Positions 35,227-43,503 of a stretch of 58,337 bases of DNA are shown here, in pieces. The translations under genes and the position numbers were made by a program. Position 1 is the first letter of the stretch, and each line of letters begins with the position of its first letter. The DNA is from UBA2231 sp964415175. GTDB lineage: Bacteria > Elusimicrobiota > Elusimicrobia > Elusimicrobiales > UBA9959. Location: positions 1 through 58,337 of the forward strand of contig CAYPYG010000017.1 of assembly GCA_964415175.1 (NCBI GenBank), read 5' to 3'. The notes under the pieces were generated by a model, which saw nothing but the letters and a program-made list of their open reading frames with translations, did not search any database and was not told the origin of the DNA.

Positions 35227-36246
35227 ATGAAATATTCAAAAGTATACATCGACGCCATAGGCTACGAGCTCGGGCCCAATGTCGTCACCTCCTCCGAGCT
35301 CGAGAAACGGGTGCGGCCCATGCTGGACGCCCTCCATATACCGGAGGGCCAGCTCGAGGCGCTGACCGGCATACGCGAGCGGCGCTGGTGGGACGAGGGC
35401 TTCGAGCTTTCGGAAGGCGCCGCGCGCGCCGGCCGCAAGGCGCTGGAGCGGGCCGGTCTGAAGGCCTCCGACCTGGGAGCGCTGGTCTACGCCGGCGTCT
35501 GCCGCGAGCACAGCGAGCCCGCGACCGCCACGGCCGTGGCCGCGAAACTGGGCACCGGCCCCGAGACCGCCGTCTATGACGTCTCCAACGCCTGCCTCGG
35601 CGTGCAGAACGGTATGCTCGACGTGGCCAACCGCATCGAGCTGGGCCATATCCGGGCGGGGCTGGTCGTCTCCTGCGAATCCTCGCGCGAGATAAACGAG
35701 AGCATGATAGCCGAGATGCTGCGCGACCGCGGCTTCGAGAATTTCCGGCTCTCCATAGCCACGCTGACCGGCGGCTCCGGCGCCGTCGGCGTCGTGCTGA
35801 CCGACGGCTCCTTTCCCGGCGCGCACCGCCGCCACAGGCTTCTCGGCGGGGTTTACCGCGCGGCCTGCGAGCATCACAAGCTCTGCATCTGGCACCGCGA
35901 CCACATGCTGACCGACGCCACCGCGGCGCTCAAGAACGGCGTGGCGCTCGGCCGGCGGACCTGGGACGCCCTGCTCGAAGAGCTGGGCATGAAGGCGGAG
36001 CAGTTCGACCGCACCGTCTGCCACCAGGTCGGTTCCACCCACCGCCGCAGCATACTCGAAGCCCTCGGCGTGCCGGAGGAGAAGGACTTCCAGACCTACG
36101 AATACCTCGGCAATATGGGCTCGGCGGCGCAGCCGGTGACGGCCGCCATAGCCGACGAGCGCGAGTTCCTGCTGCCGGGCCACAAGGTGGCGCTGCTGGG
36201 CATAGGCAGCGGCCTCAATACGATCATGATGGGAGTGGAGTGGTAA
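35227..36246 (+). CDS. oleA: OleA, acyl-CoA head-to-head condensing enzyme
   Basis: A thiolase-fold enzyme of 339 residues. OleA joins two fatty acyl chains by non-decarboxylative Claisen condensation to a beta-keto acid. Catalytic positions match OleA rather than FabH: Glu97 in CREHSEP, Cys123 in VSNACLGVQNGM, His266 in CHQVGSTHRRS and Asn296 in YLGNMGSA. The ending LLGIGSGLNTIMMGVEW is also typical. The start at 35227 lacks a clear ribosome binding site. oleB begins at once after the stop. It is predicted to accept the long polyunsaturated acyl chains made by the upstream synthase. Confidence 0.93.
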   Translation: MKYSKVYIDAIGYELGPNVVTSSELEKRVRPMLDALHIPEGQLEALTGIRERRWWDEGFELSEGAARAGRKALERAGLKASDLGALVYAGVCREHSEPATATAVAAKLGTGPETAVYDVSNACLGVQNGMLDVANRIELGHIRAGLVVSCESSREINESMIAEMLRDRGFENFRLSIATLTGGSGAVGVVLTDGSFPGAHRRHRLLGGVYRAACEHHKLCIWHRDHMLTDATAALKNGVALGRRTWDALLEELGMKAEQFDRTVCHQVGSTHRRSILEALGVPEEKDFQTYEYLGNMGSAAQPVTAAIADEREFLLPGHKVALLGIGSGLNTIMMGVEW

Positions 36247-36248
36247 AA

Positions 36249-37148
36249 ATGAGCTACCTTCCGAAAGGCGTGACGCCGGGGATGTATCCTTTCGCGGGCA
36301 GATACCTGCCCGTGCGCGGCGGACTGAAACTGCATTACCTCGACGAGGGCGCCGGGAAACCGGTGCTGATGCTGCACGGCAATCCCTCCTGGTCTTTCTA
36401 TTACAGGGACCTGGCCCTGGCGCTGCGGGATTCGCGCCGCGTCATAGTCCCCGACCATATCGGCTGCGGGCTTTCCGACAAGCCCGGCGACCGCCGCTAC
36501 GATTACACCCTGCAAAGCCGCGTCGAGGACATCGAGGCGCTGATAGACTCGCTGGACCTCAAGGAAAAGATAACGCTGGTGGTCCACGACTGGGGCGGCA
36601 TGATAGGCTTCGCCGCCGCGGCGCGCAGGCCGGAGCTCTTCGAGAAGCTGGTCGTTCTCAATACGGCCGCCTTCTTCCTGCCGGGCGGCAAGACCTTCCC
36701 CGGCCTGCTGCGGCTGACCCGCACGCCGCTGGGCTCGCTGCTGGTGCGCGGCTTCAACGCCTTCGCGCGCGGCGCGGCCTGGACCGGCTGCCGCCGGCGC
36801 CGCATGCCGCCGGAGCTGCGCGACGCCTACTGCGCCCCTTACGGCGGCTGGGGCAGCCGCATAGCCACGCTGCGCTTCGTGCAGGACATACCGCTGGCGC
36901 CGGGCGACCGGGCCTGGGGCCTGGTCGAAGCGACCCAGGACGGCCTGGCGGAACTCGCCGGCCTGCCGATGCTGATATGCTGGGGCCCGGAGGATTTCGT
37001 CTTCGACCGCCATTTCCTGAATGAATGGCGGCGCCGCTTCCCCGCCGCGACCGTCCGCGAATTCCCCGACTGCGGACACTACATACTGGAAGACGCCAAA
37101 GAGGAAGTCGTGCCGCTCGTAAAAGATTTCATACTCCGGGACCGATGA
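36249..37148 (+). CDS. oleB: OleB, beta-lactone decarboxylase
   Basis: An alpha/beta hydrolase of 299 residues related to haloalkane dehalogenases. OleB removes CO2 from the cis-beta-lactone to give the cis-olefin. The oxyanion motif is LMLHGNPSWSFYYRD, the nucleophile is Asp114 in VVHDWGGMIG, the acid is near Asp249 in GPEDFVFD, and the base is His277 in DCGHYILED. The start ATG 36249 follows GGAGTGG; a GTG at 36240 would overlap oleA. The stop overlaps the oleC start (ATGA). OleB is a separate protein here, not an OleBC fusion. Confidence 0.92.
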   Translation: MSYLPKGVTPGMYPFAGRYLPVRGGLKLHYLDEGAGKPVLMLHGNPSWSFYYRDLALALRDSRRVIVPDHIGCGLSDKPGDRRYDYTLQSRVEDIEALIDSLDLKEKITLVVHDWGGMIGFAAAARRPELFEKLVVLNTAAFFLPGGKTFPGLLRLTRTPLGSLLVRGFNAFARGAAWTGCRRRRMPPELRDAYCAPYGGWGSRIATLRFVQDIPLAPGDRAWGLVEATQDGLAELAGLPMLICWGPEDFVFDRHFLNEWRRRFPAATVREFPDCGHYILEDAKEEVVPLVKDFILRDR

Positions 37149-38740
37149 CGCCGCCCAATATCTCCTCGCTCGTCGCCGACCGGGCCCGCGAACTGCCGGA
37201 CCGGCACGCCGTGATATCCGGCGGCCGCGCCGTCACCTTCGCGGAGCTGGAGGCCGACGTAGCGCTGCTGGCGGCCGGCCTGCGCGCCGCGGGGCTGCGG
37301 CCCGGCGCGCGCGTCGCCCTGATGATAACGCCGTCCGCGGATTTCGTCGCCCTGACCTTCGCCCTCTACCGCGCGGGCGCCATAACCGTGCTGATAGACC
37401 CGGGCATCGGTCTGCCCAATATGAAGCGCTGCCTGGCCGAGGCGGAACCGGCGGCCTTCGCCGGCGTGTCCAGGGCGCATATAGCGCGCGTCCTGTTCGG
37501 CTGGGCCCCGTCGTCCAGGCTCAATATCACCGCCGGGCCGCGCCTGTTCTGGGGCGGCCTGACGCTCGACGGACTGCGCCGCCTGGGCCGCGGCGCGCCG
37601 CCGCCGGACCTTTCGGACACGCCGGAGACCGCCTCGATAAATTTCACCTCGGGCAGCACGGGCGCGCCGAAAGGCGCGGTATACACCCACGCGATGCTCC
37701 ACGCCCAGGCCGCCATGCTGCGGGATTACTTCGGCATAAAGCCCGGCTTCGCCTCCGTCCCGACCTTCCCCCTGTTCGCCCTCTTCGACGTCGCCCTGGG
37801 GCTGACGATAGTGATACCCGAAATGGATTTCACCCGCCCGGCCGGGGCCGACCCGGCCATGCTCTGCCGGCTGATGAACGAACACAAGGCCGTGCAGCTT
37901 TTCGGCTCGCCCGCGCTTATAGACAATCTCGGCCGCTACGGCGAAAGGACGGGTACCAGCCTGCCTTCGCTGGAACGGGTCATCTCCTGCGGCGCGCCCG
38001 TGCGGCAGGCGGTCATAGACCGGATCGAGAAGATGCTGCGGCCCGGCGTGCCGGTGCACACTCCTTACGGCGCCACCGAGGCGCTGCCCGTAGCCTGCGT
38101 TTCGGGCGCGGAGCTCGCGGCCACAGGGCCGGGCTTCGGGGTCTGCGTCGGAAAACCCTGGCCGGGAGTGGAAGTCTCCATAATAAGGATATCCGACGGC
38201 CCGCTAGGGGAATGGTCGCCGGAACTGCCGGTGAAGGACGGCGAGATAGGCGAGATAACGGTCAAAGGCCCGATAGTCTCCCCCTCCTATTTCAACCGGC
38301 CCGACGGCGACGCGCTGGCCAAGATAAAGGGGCCGGACGGCGCCGTCCATCACCGGATGGGCGACGCCGGCTGGAAGGACCCGGAGGGCCGCCTCTGGTT
38401 CTGCGGCCGCAAGAGCCACCGTGTCGTCACGGCCGAAGGCGCGCTCTACACCATACCCTGCGAGTCGGTCTTCAACGCCCACCCGGATGTGCGCCGCACG
38501 GCGCTGGTCGGCGTAGGCCCCGACGGAGCCAAACGTCCGGTCATCTGCGTCGAGCTGGAACCCGGGAAGAAGCCGCGGCCGGGCCTTACCGGAGAATTGC
38601 TGGCCCTCGGCGCCGCGCAAACCCACACGCGCGCGGTCAAGGACATACTCTATCACCCCGGCTTCCCGGTCGATATACGCCATAACGCCAAGATAGGCCG
38701 GGAAAAACTCGCGGCCTGGGCCGCGGAGCGTCCCGCGTGA
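37145..38740 (+). CDS. oleC: OleC, beta-lactone synthetase
   Basis: An adenylate-forming enzyme of 531 residues. OleC uses ATP to close the beta-hydroxy acid made by OleD into a beta-lactone. The P-loop is INFTSGSTGAPKGAVYTH, the A5-like motif is YGATEALPV, the A7-like region is HRMGDAGWKDPEGRLWFCGR, and the final Lys is in RHNAKIGREKLAAW. The start ATG 37145 overlaps the oleB stop; the longer frame from 37025 shadows oleB. The stop overlaps the oleD GTG start (38737-38740). Confidence 0.92.
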   Translation: MTPPNISSLVADRARELPDRHAVISGGRAVTFAELEADVALLAAGLRAAGLRPGARVALMITPSADFVALTFALYRAGAITVLIDPGIGLPNMKRCLAEAEPAAFAGVSRAHIARVLFGWAPSSRLNITAGPRLFWGGLTLDGLRRLGRGAPPPDLSDTPETASINFTSGSTGAPKGAVYTHAMLHAQAAMLRDYFGIKPGFASVPTFPLFALFDVALGLTIVIPEMDFTRPAGADPAMLCRLMNEHKAVQLFGSPALIDNLGRYGERTGTSLPSLERVISCGAPVRQAVIDRIEKMLRPGVPVHTPYGATEALPVACVSGAELAATGPGFGVCVGKPWPGVEVSIIRISDGPLGEWSPELPVKDGEIGEITVKGPIVSPSYFNRPDGDALAKIKGPDGAVHHRMGDAGWKDPEGRLWFCGRKSHRVVTAEGALYTIPCESVFNAHPDVRRTALVGVGPDGAKRPVICVELEPGKKPRPGLTGELLALGAAQTHTRAVKDILYHPGFPVDIRHNAKIGREKLAAWAAERPA

Positions 38741-39738
38741 AAGCCCTGGTCACCGGCGGCGGCGGCTTCCTCGGCGGCGCGATAGTCAGGCTGCTGCTCT
38801 CTAAAGGCGCCGCCGTGCGCGTCCTGGCGCGCGGCGACTACCCGGAACTGAAGGCCCTCGGCGTCGAATGCGTGCGCGGCAGCGTGGCCGACCCGGCCGC
38901 GGCGGCCGCGGCCTGCGCCGGACGCGACACGGTCTTCCATGTCGCCGCGAAAGTGGGGATGTGGGGCCCTTACGGGGATTTTTACCGGGACAATGTGACA
39001 GGCACGGAGACGCTGCTGAAGGCGGCGAAGGCCGCCGGCGCCGCTAAATTCGTTTTCACCAGCACGCCCAGCGTGGTCTATCCCGCCGGCGGCTCGGAGG
39101 TGGAGGGCTGGGACGAGAGCGCCCCCTATCCCGCGAAGTCCGAATCGAATTACGCGGCCACCAAGGCGCTGGCGGAGCGGGCGGCGCTGGCCGCCAACGA
39201 CGAACGCTTCTCCACCGTGGCCCTGCGCCCGCACCTGGTCTGGGGCCCGGGCAGGGACCATATGGTCTCCACGATGATCTCGCGGGGGCGCGCCGGGAAG
39301 CTGCGCCGCATAGGCGCTTATAATAAATTAATAGATACCACTTATATAGACGACGCGGCGGCCGCGCACTGGCTGGCGGCGGAGCGCCTCTCTCCCGGCG
39401 CCGCCTGCGCCGGCAAAGCTTATTTCATCAGCCAGGGCGATCCCCGGCCGAACTGGGACATAGTGAACATGATACTGGCGGCCGCCGGCGCGCCGCCGGT
39501 CGCGCGGTCCGTCCCCTATCCCGCGGCCCGCGCCGCGGCGTCCGTCCTCGAGACGGCCTGGCGGCTCGCCGGGGCCGGGTCGGAGCCCCCTCTGACGCGC
39601 TTCGTCCTGCGGCAGCTGACCACGGCGCACTGGTTCGACATCTCCGCCGCCCGCCGCGACCTCGGCTATGAGCCTGCCGTCACCATCGAGGAGGGCATGC
39701 GCCGCCTCTCGGACTGGCTCCGCTCCGGCGGGAAATGA
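38737..39738 (+). CDS. oleD: OleD, 2-alkyl-3-ketoacid reductase
   Basis: An extended short-chain dehydrogenase of 333 residues that reduces the OleA product with NADPH before OleC acts. The Rossmann motif TGGGGFLGGAI is at the N-terminus, the active-site pair is Tyr139/Lys143 (NYAATKALAE), and FTSTPSVVYP precedes it. The start is GTG 38737, coupled to oleC. The last 212 bp before the final few codons (39516-39727) are repeated exactly at 41955-42166 beyond the AT-rich island. The protein ends RSGGK, against RSAEK in the distal copy. Confidence 0.93.
   Translation: MKALVTGGGGFLGGAIVRLLLSKGAAVRVLARGDYPELKALGVECVRGSVADPAAAAAACAGRDTVFHVAAKVGMWGPYGDFYRDNVTGTETLLKAAKAAGAAKFVFTSTPSVVYPAGGSEVEGWDESAPYPAKSESNYAATKALAERAALAANDERFSTVALRPHLVWGPGRDHMVSTMISRGRAGKLRRIGAYNKLIDTTYIDDAAAAHWLAAERLSPGAACAGKAYFISQGDPRPNWDIVNMILAAAGAPPVARSVPYPAARAAASVLETAWRLAGAGSEPPLTRFVLRQLTTAHWFDISAARRDLGYEPAVTIEEGMRRLSDWLRSGGK
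39516..39727 (+). repeat. 212-bp direct repeat, proximal copy (oleD 3' end)
   Basis: This stretch is identical base for base to 41955-42166 (offset 2439). The two copies flank the AT-rich two-gene island. Identity stops abruptly at both ends: the upstream flank remains recognisably similar for about 90 bp, and the downstream flanks are unrelated. Confidence 0.95.
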
Positions 39739-39817
39739 ATGAAAAAGATACTATCACCAATGCGGGGCAAGGATGCGGCATTGGGGGCGCATTAAGATAG
39801 GGGCGCCTAAGAGATTT

Positions 39818-40426
39818 TTAGTCGGATAAAGCGTAGTCAACGAACTTGCCGTTATGGTAAATATAAATGCCATGAGGGCCTTCGCATCCACCATATGTAA
39901 ACGCATCGGTCTTTAGATTTATTTCTGACCTATTATATGCCGGTTCCGCTTTGATCGTGCCGGGCGGAGTAAGCCCGAGACACATGTCGACACAGAAGTC
40001 TTTGATCGTGGTGAAGCTGGGAGAACTGTCGATAAATTCCATCACGCGATATTTATTGCCGTCGGATAATAATACGATCTTCTTTATGTGTGTTTTGTTT
40101 CGCCCCATCAAAACCGCATCGGGTTTTGAATCACCGTTAAAGTCACCTATAACAGCTGGAGGGGTTTGGTAACCAGTCACCCCTGCTCTATCAAACCAAA
40201 ACACTTTATACGGGTACACCTTTCGCACAAGGGGGCAGTAATTATTTGCTTCGAATACATGGAAATCCGGGTCATATTTTTTTAACGCCAGCTCCATTCC
40301 TGTAGAAAGAATGATTTTGTACTCAAAATCAATTCTAGGGATACTATCATCATCTTCGGCCTGAGCTAGTTGCACCATAGGAAAGCCTAGTAATAAAACA
40401 AAAAATAACTTCACAGCTTTCTCCAT
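39818..40426 (-). CDS. Secreted protein with VCBS/FG-GAP-like motif
   Basis: A 202-residue exported protein from the AT-rich island. The signal peptide is MEKAVKLFFVLLLGFPMVQLAQA. The middle has VIGDFNGDSKPDAVLMG, a calcium-binding DxNxDxxxD loop as in FG-GAP/VCBS repeats. Four cysteines are present (NNYCPLV, DFCVDMCLG, GGCEGP). The family is not recognised otherwise. Base composition is clearly lower in GC than the neighbouring ole genes, suggesting transfer. The upstream minus-strand gene ends at a terminator about 60 bp before this start, so this one probably has its own promoter. Confidence 0.65.
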   Translation of the reverse strand: MEKAVKLFFVLLLGFPMVQLAQAEDDDSIPRIDFEYKIILSTGMELALKKYDPDFHVFEANNYCPLVRKVYPYKVFWFDRAGVTGYQTPPAVIGDFNGDSKPDAVLMGRNKTHIKKIVLLSDGNKYRVMEFIDSSPSFTTIKDFCVDMCLGLTPPGTIKAEPAYNRSEINLKTDAFTYGGCEGPHGIYIYHNGKFVDYALSD

Positions 40427-40468
40427 GCAGGAATCCCTTTTTCGAAACCAAGAATAAACGGCCCCTTG

Positions 40469-40514
40469 TAATAAAACAGAAACCGTCTCGGCCCAGATTA
40501 TGAGGCCGAGACGG
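40469..40514 (-). terminator. Terminator of the LAS-peptidase-like gene
   Basis: CCGTCTCGGCC (40483-40493) and GGCCGAGACGG (40504-40514) form a perfect 11-bp stem with a 10-nt loop. On the minus strand a T-rich run follows (complement of 40469-40482). Confidence 0.85.
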
Positions 40515-40523
40515 CAAGCGAGT

Positions 40524-41693
40524 TTATTTTATGAGGTATGGCTTAGGGCAAACCGAGACCTCCGGAGGGAGATAACTGGAACACTCTTTGCGCTGATCGT
40601 CTGCGGGATATACTGATGGGTCGGTCGGCCTTGTGAAATTAAAATGATAATGCTCGTCCCTGTCAAGAACATCAAGTTCCGACTCGGACAACATGGAAAC
40701 ATCTCGGCCTAAAAGTGAGCCCGGCGCCTTACCTTCAAGTATAGGATCCACTTGATACCTACACGCTAATTCTTTTAAACAATCCCTTTTTTGCTGTGTG
40801 TTCACGCTAGATGAACGAACATCTACCTGCCGGCCATAACGGTGAAATTTATGATACTGGCCATCGGTCCAGCAATTATATGGGTAGAATGTGTAATATC
40901 TGCCGCCCCATATTAGCCCCATGTCGTTGATGGTGAGTTTCTCATTGTACTGTTGATAATATTCCCAGGCGATCTGCTTCATCTTAGAGTTAGTATCGGG
41001 GGTGGCGTAGAAATTACCTGGGTGGGACTGCTGATCGGGCGATTCTTTGAGGTTAAAATACGGCTCTTCGACAAGTTCCGCCAATTGAATTAAATTCCGC
41101 GCGGTAACGGTGACACGGTCTTCATAGTTATATGTACCAGAACACCCGCCGGAATACTCAAAATGATCTAGAACAAGCGTGGAAAATACCGGCGCTTTAT
41201 AATGAATCTGAAAGGGAGTATTCCCCGGAAGCCCGGATTTGCATATTTCAATGGCAAGAGGTTTGTTGGTTTGTGGGTTTAAAAACGAGTAAGAATATGG
41301 GTCTGAAGATGTGTGATTGTGCCCGGCCATTGCGGGCCGGAAAGTGTAAGACCAGCATATCCCCCACGGCTTTGGACTCTGCCCCGTACAGTTAAATTCC
41401 CAGTAATGCTTGGCGTTGGGCATAAACTCATAACTATCTTTGCCATCAAGGGTTTTGACTGGTTGGATGATTTCTTCTTCGCCGGATTCTTTTATTTCAA
41501 CAAGTCTATGGGAAGGAATGCCGTTGGCCTCATTCTCCGGCAGTCCCATAGAGCTATCTTGTAAGGCCTCGGTTATGTGGGTCAGGATGCTGTCATGAGT
41601 TTTATTTGCCCCATCGAAATCCATTGTTGTGGTGGCGCTGAACGCGGGCATAGCGAGCCCGAGAAATAATGCTGCGTGCAATACTGGTTTCAT
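40524..41693 (-). CDS. Secreted protein with LAS-type peptidase motif
   Basis: A 389-residue exported protein from the AT-rich island, with signal peptide MKPVLHAALFLGLAMPAFSA. Residues about 250-355 resemble LAS (VanX/VanY/MepA-like) zinc peptidases: NDMGLIWGGRYYTF, then HRYGRQVD with His284 and Asp291 in the HxxGxxxD spacing, then EHYHFNF with Glu347 and His350. These would be the zinc ligands and catalytic acid. The N-terminal 200 residues carry about six cysteines and are unassigned. Known LAS enzymes cut peptidoglycan peptides, which suggests a cell-wall role; this is inference. A GGGGAC-type site precedes the ATG. Its codon and base use differs from the surrounding genes. Confidence 0.65.
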   Translation of the reverse strand: MKPVLHAALFLGLAMPAFSATTTMDFDGANKTHDSILTHITEALQDSSMGLPENEANGIPSHRLVEIKESGEEEIIQPVKTLDGKDSYEFMPNAKHYWEFNCTGQSPKPWGICWSYTFRPAMAGHNHTSSDPYSYSFLNPQTNKPLAIEICKSGLPGNTPFQIHYKAPVFSTLVLDHFEYSGGCSGTYNYEDRVTVTARNLIQLAELVEEPYFNLKESPDQQSHPGNFYATPDTNSKMKQIAWEYYQQYNEKLTINDMGLIWGGRYYTFYPYNCWTDGQYHKFHRYGRQVDVRSSSVNTQQKRDCLKELACRYQVDPILEGKAPGSLLGRDVSMLSESELDVLDRDEHYHFNFTRPTDPSVYPADDQRKECSSYLPPEVSVCPKPYLIK

Positions 41694-41814
41694 AGTGTCC
41701 CCTTAACCCCGAGATAACTACCAGACTTATATATCAAAAGTGACCGCAGGGGTTCAAGCAAAACGCCAGGGGATGCCGTAATGGCGAATTTATTTATATT
41801 TACGTCGGGAGATA

Positions 41815-42177
41815 GTGCGTGCAGGCTTCGGTGTTTTCAAAAGGCCCTTGGCAGGGTTGAAGTCCACGTCCAGCCGGGAGGATCCAGATCATCTGCCCGG
41901 TCTTTGGGGTGGCGACATGGCGGCCGGGGCCCCGCCGGTCACCGAACGCATACTCTATCCCGCGGCCCGCGCCGCGGCGTCCGTCCTCGAGACGGCCTGG
42001 CGGCTCGCCGGGGCCGGGTCGGAGCCCCCTCTGACGCGCTTCGTCCTGCGGCAGCTGACCACGGCGCACTGGTTCGACATCTCCGCCGCCCGCCGCGACC
42101 TCGGCTATGAGCCTGCCGTCACCATCGAGGAGGGCATGCGCCGCCTCTCGGACTGGCTCCGCTCCGCTGAAAAATAA
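41815..42177 (+). pseudogene. oleD 3' fragment
   Basis: This open frame of 120 residues ends with the C-terminal 70 residues of OleD, identical to the intact copy over 41955-42166. Upstream, about 41855-41954 is still recognisably OleD-like (GGDMAAGAPPV against MILAAAGAPPV, and a CAGCC..GG..GATCC stretch), but diverged. The Rossmann fold and active site are missing, so it cannot be functional. It ends RSAEK and is followed by hairpins, which suggests this end may be the original 3' end of the ole operon. Confidence 0.8.
41955..42166 (+). repeat. 212-bp direct repeat, distal copy
   Basis: Identical to 39516-39727. Together the copies bracket 2.2 kb of lower-GC sequence. The arrangement fits single-crossover integration of a circular molecule carrying part of an oleD gene, or a recent gene conversion between oleD paralogues. 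Confidence 0.95.
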
Positions 42178-42220
42178 AAGGCCCGCCTTCGGGCGGGTCT
42201 CCTCCCGGCCGCTCGGCCGG
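42168..42220. terminator. Bidirectional terminator
   Basis: Two hairpins: CCCGCC/GGCGGG (42182-42197, loop TTCG) and CCGGCCG/CGGCCGG (42205-42220). On the minus strand the first is followed by a T-rich run (complement of 42170-42180) and would end the zincin operon. On the plus strand the second is followed by TATTTTC and would end the ole side. Confidence 0.8.
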
Positions 42221-42225
42221 TATTT

Positions 42226-42582
42226 TCAATAAAGCCCCTTCTCCTCGAGTTCGTCGTCGTCCATGCCGAAATAATGCGCGAGCTCGTGCATGACGGTGTG
42301 GCGGATCTCCTCCTCCAGTTCCCCGCGGGTGGAGCATTCCGCTTCCAGGTTGTCCTTGAAAAGGGTGATCTTGTCCGGCATGGCGCCGCTGTAATCCTGC
42401 CCGCGGTCGGGCAGCGGTACGCCTTCGTAGAGTCCCAGCAGGCCGGGGCCGAACTCGCGGTCCTGCGCGCGGGTGGGCAGCGGCTTCACGGCCAGCACCA
42501 TGTTGTCGAGCGCGCCTTTGAGCCGCGGCGGCAGCGACTTCACGGCCTCGGCGGCGACCTTCTCGAATTCCTTGACGGTCAT
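42226..42582 (-). CDS. Small zincin-like metallopeptidase
   Basis: A 118-residue protein of the Zincin_1 (DUF1025-type) family. The C-terminal motif HTVMHELAHYFGMDDDEL is HExxHxxGxxD with the two His and final Asp as zinc ligands. An N-terminal LPPRLKGALDNMVLAV segment is also typical. There is no signal peptide, so it is cytoplasmic. Substrates of the family are not well known. It is the last gene of the minus-strand run that includes the ZIP transporter, 10 bp after it. Confidence 0.88.
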   Translation of the reverse strand: MTVKEFEKVAAEAVKSLPPRLKGALDNMVLAVKPLPTRAQDREFGPGLLGLYEGVPLPDRGQDYSGAMPDKITLFKDNLEAECSTRGELEEEIRHTVMHELAHYFGMDDDELEEKGLY

Positions 42583-42592
42583 ACGGGGAGCG

Positions 42593-43489
42593 TCACTTCA
42601 TCAGCAGCAGGCTCAGCGCCATGACGGCCATACCGGCGACCAGGCCGAGGAGACTGTCGTGGCCTTTGCCGTAGGCGCGGCTCGTCGGCAGCAGCTCGTC
42701 CACGCTGATATAGACCATGACGCCGGCGACGCCGGCGAAAAGCGCTCCCATGACCTGCGGCGGCACTACCCCGCCGGAACCGAGGAAGAAGCGGATGGCC
42801 AGCCAGGCTATAAGCGCGCCCACCGGCTCGGCCAGGCCGCTGAAGAAGGAATACAGGAAGGCCTTGCGCCTGTCGCCCGTGGCGTAGAAGATGGGCACCG
42901 AGACGCTTACTCCCTCGGGGATATTGTGCAGGGCCACGGCGACGGCTATGGCGACGCCCAGGCCCGGGTCGTTGAGCGCGGCCAGGAAAGTGGCCAGGCC
43001 CTCGGGGAAATTGTGTATGCCTATCGCCAGCGCGGTGAAGAGGCCCATCCGCATCAGTTTCCCCTTGCGGATATGCTCGTGCGCGCCCGGCACGCCGGCC
43101 GCGGCCGCCTCATGGCATTCCCTGGCCGTCGGCACGTGCGCCTCGGGGTCGTGCAGCGGAGCCTCCTCGGCTTCGCTGTGCGTCTCGTGAGGGTTCTCCG
43201 AGGAGGGGATGAAATTGTCTATCAGGCCGATCAGCAGCATGCCGGCGAAAAAAGAACCCGCGTTGACCCAATGGCCGGCGGGATCGCCGCAGGCCTCCAC
43301 CAGCGCCGCGGAGCCCTTGTGGAAGATCTCGACGAAAGAGACGTAGAGCATGACGCCGGCGCTGAAGCCGGTGGAGACGGAGAGGAAGCGGTAATCGGTC
43401 CTTTTGGCGGCGAAGGCGATGAGGCTGCCCACGCCGGTGGCCATGCCCGCGAACAGGGTCAGGCCGAGAGCGAAGGCGACGTTCTCCAT
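42593..43489 (-). CDS. ZIP-family metal transporter (ZupT-like)
   Basis: A membrane transporter of 298 residues with eight predicted TM segments. A His/Glu-rich cytoplasmic loop (about 105-145, with HETHSEAEEAPLHDPEAH) precedes TM4. The metal-binding helices contain AIGIHNFPEGLATF and AVALHNIPEGVSVS, the hallmark of ZupT-type zinc and divalent cation importers. The start at 43489 has AAGGA 8 bases upstream; the frame open to 43981 shadows the TPR gene. It lies in a six-gene minus-strand run and is followed by a zinc-type peptidase. Confidence 0.92.
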   Translation of the reverse strand: MENVAFALGLTLFAGMATGVGSLIAFAAKRTDYRFLSVSTGFSAGVMLYVSFVEIFHKGSAALVEACGDPAGHWVNAGSFFAGMLLIGLIDNFIPSSENPHETHSEAEEAPLHDPEAHVPTARECHEAAAAGVPGAHEHIRKGKLMRMGLFTALAIGIHNFPEGLATFLAALNDPGLGVAIAVAVALHNIPEGVSVSVPIFYATGDRRKAFLYSFFSGLAEPVGALIAWLAIRFFLGSGGVVPPQVMGALFAGVAGVMVYISVDELLPTSRAYGKGHDSLLGLVAGMAVMALSLLLMK

Positions 43490-43503
43490 GCGGGAGGTCC
43501 TTT

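Noticed and set aside
39751..39784. CCAATGC/GCATTGG hairpin after oleD as a terminator
   Set aside because: The stem is only 7 bp with a long loop, and no T-run follows closely.
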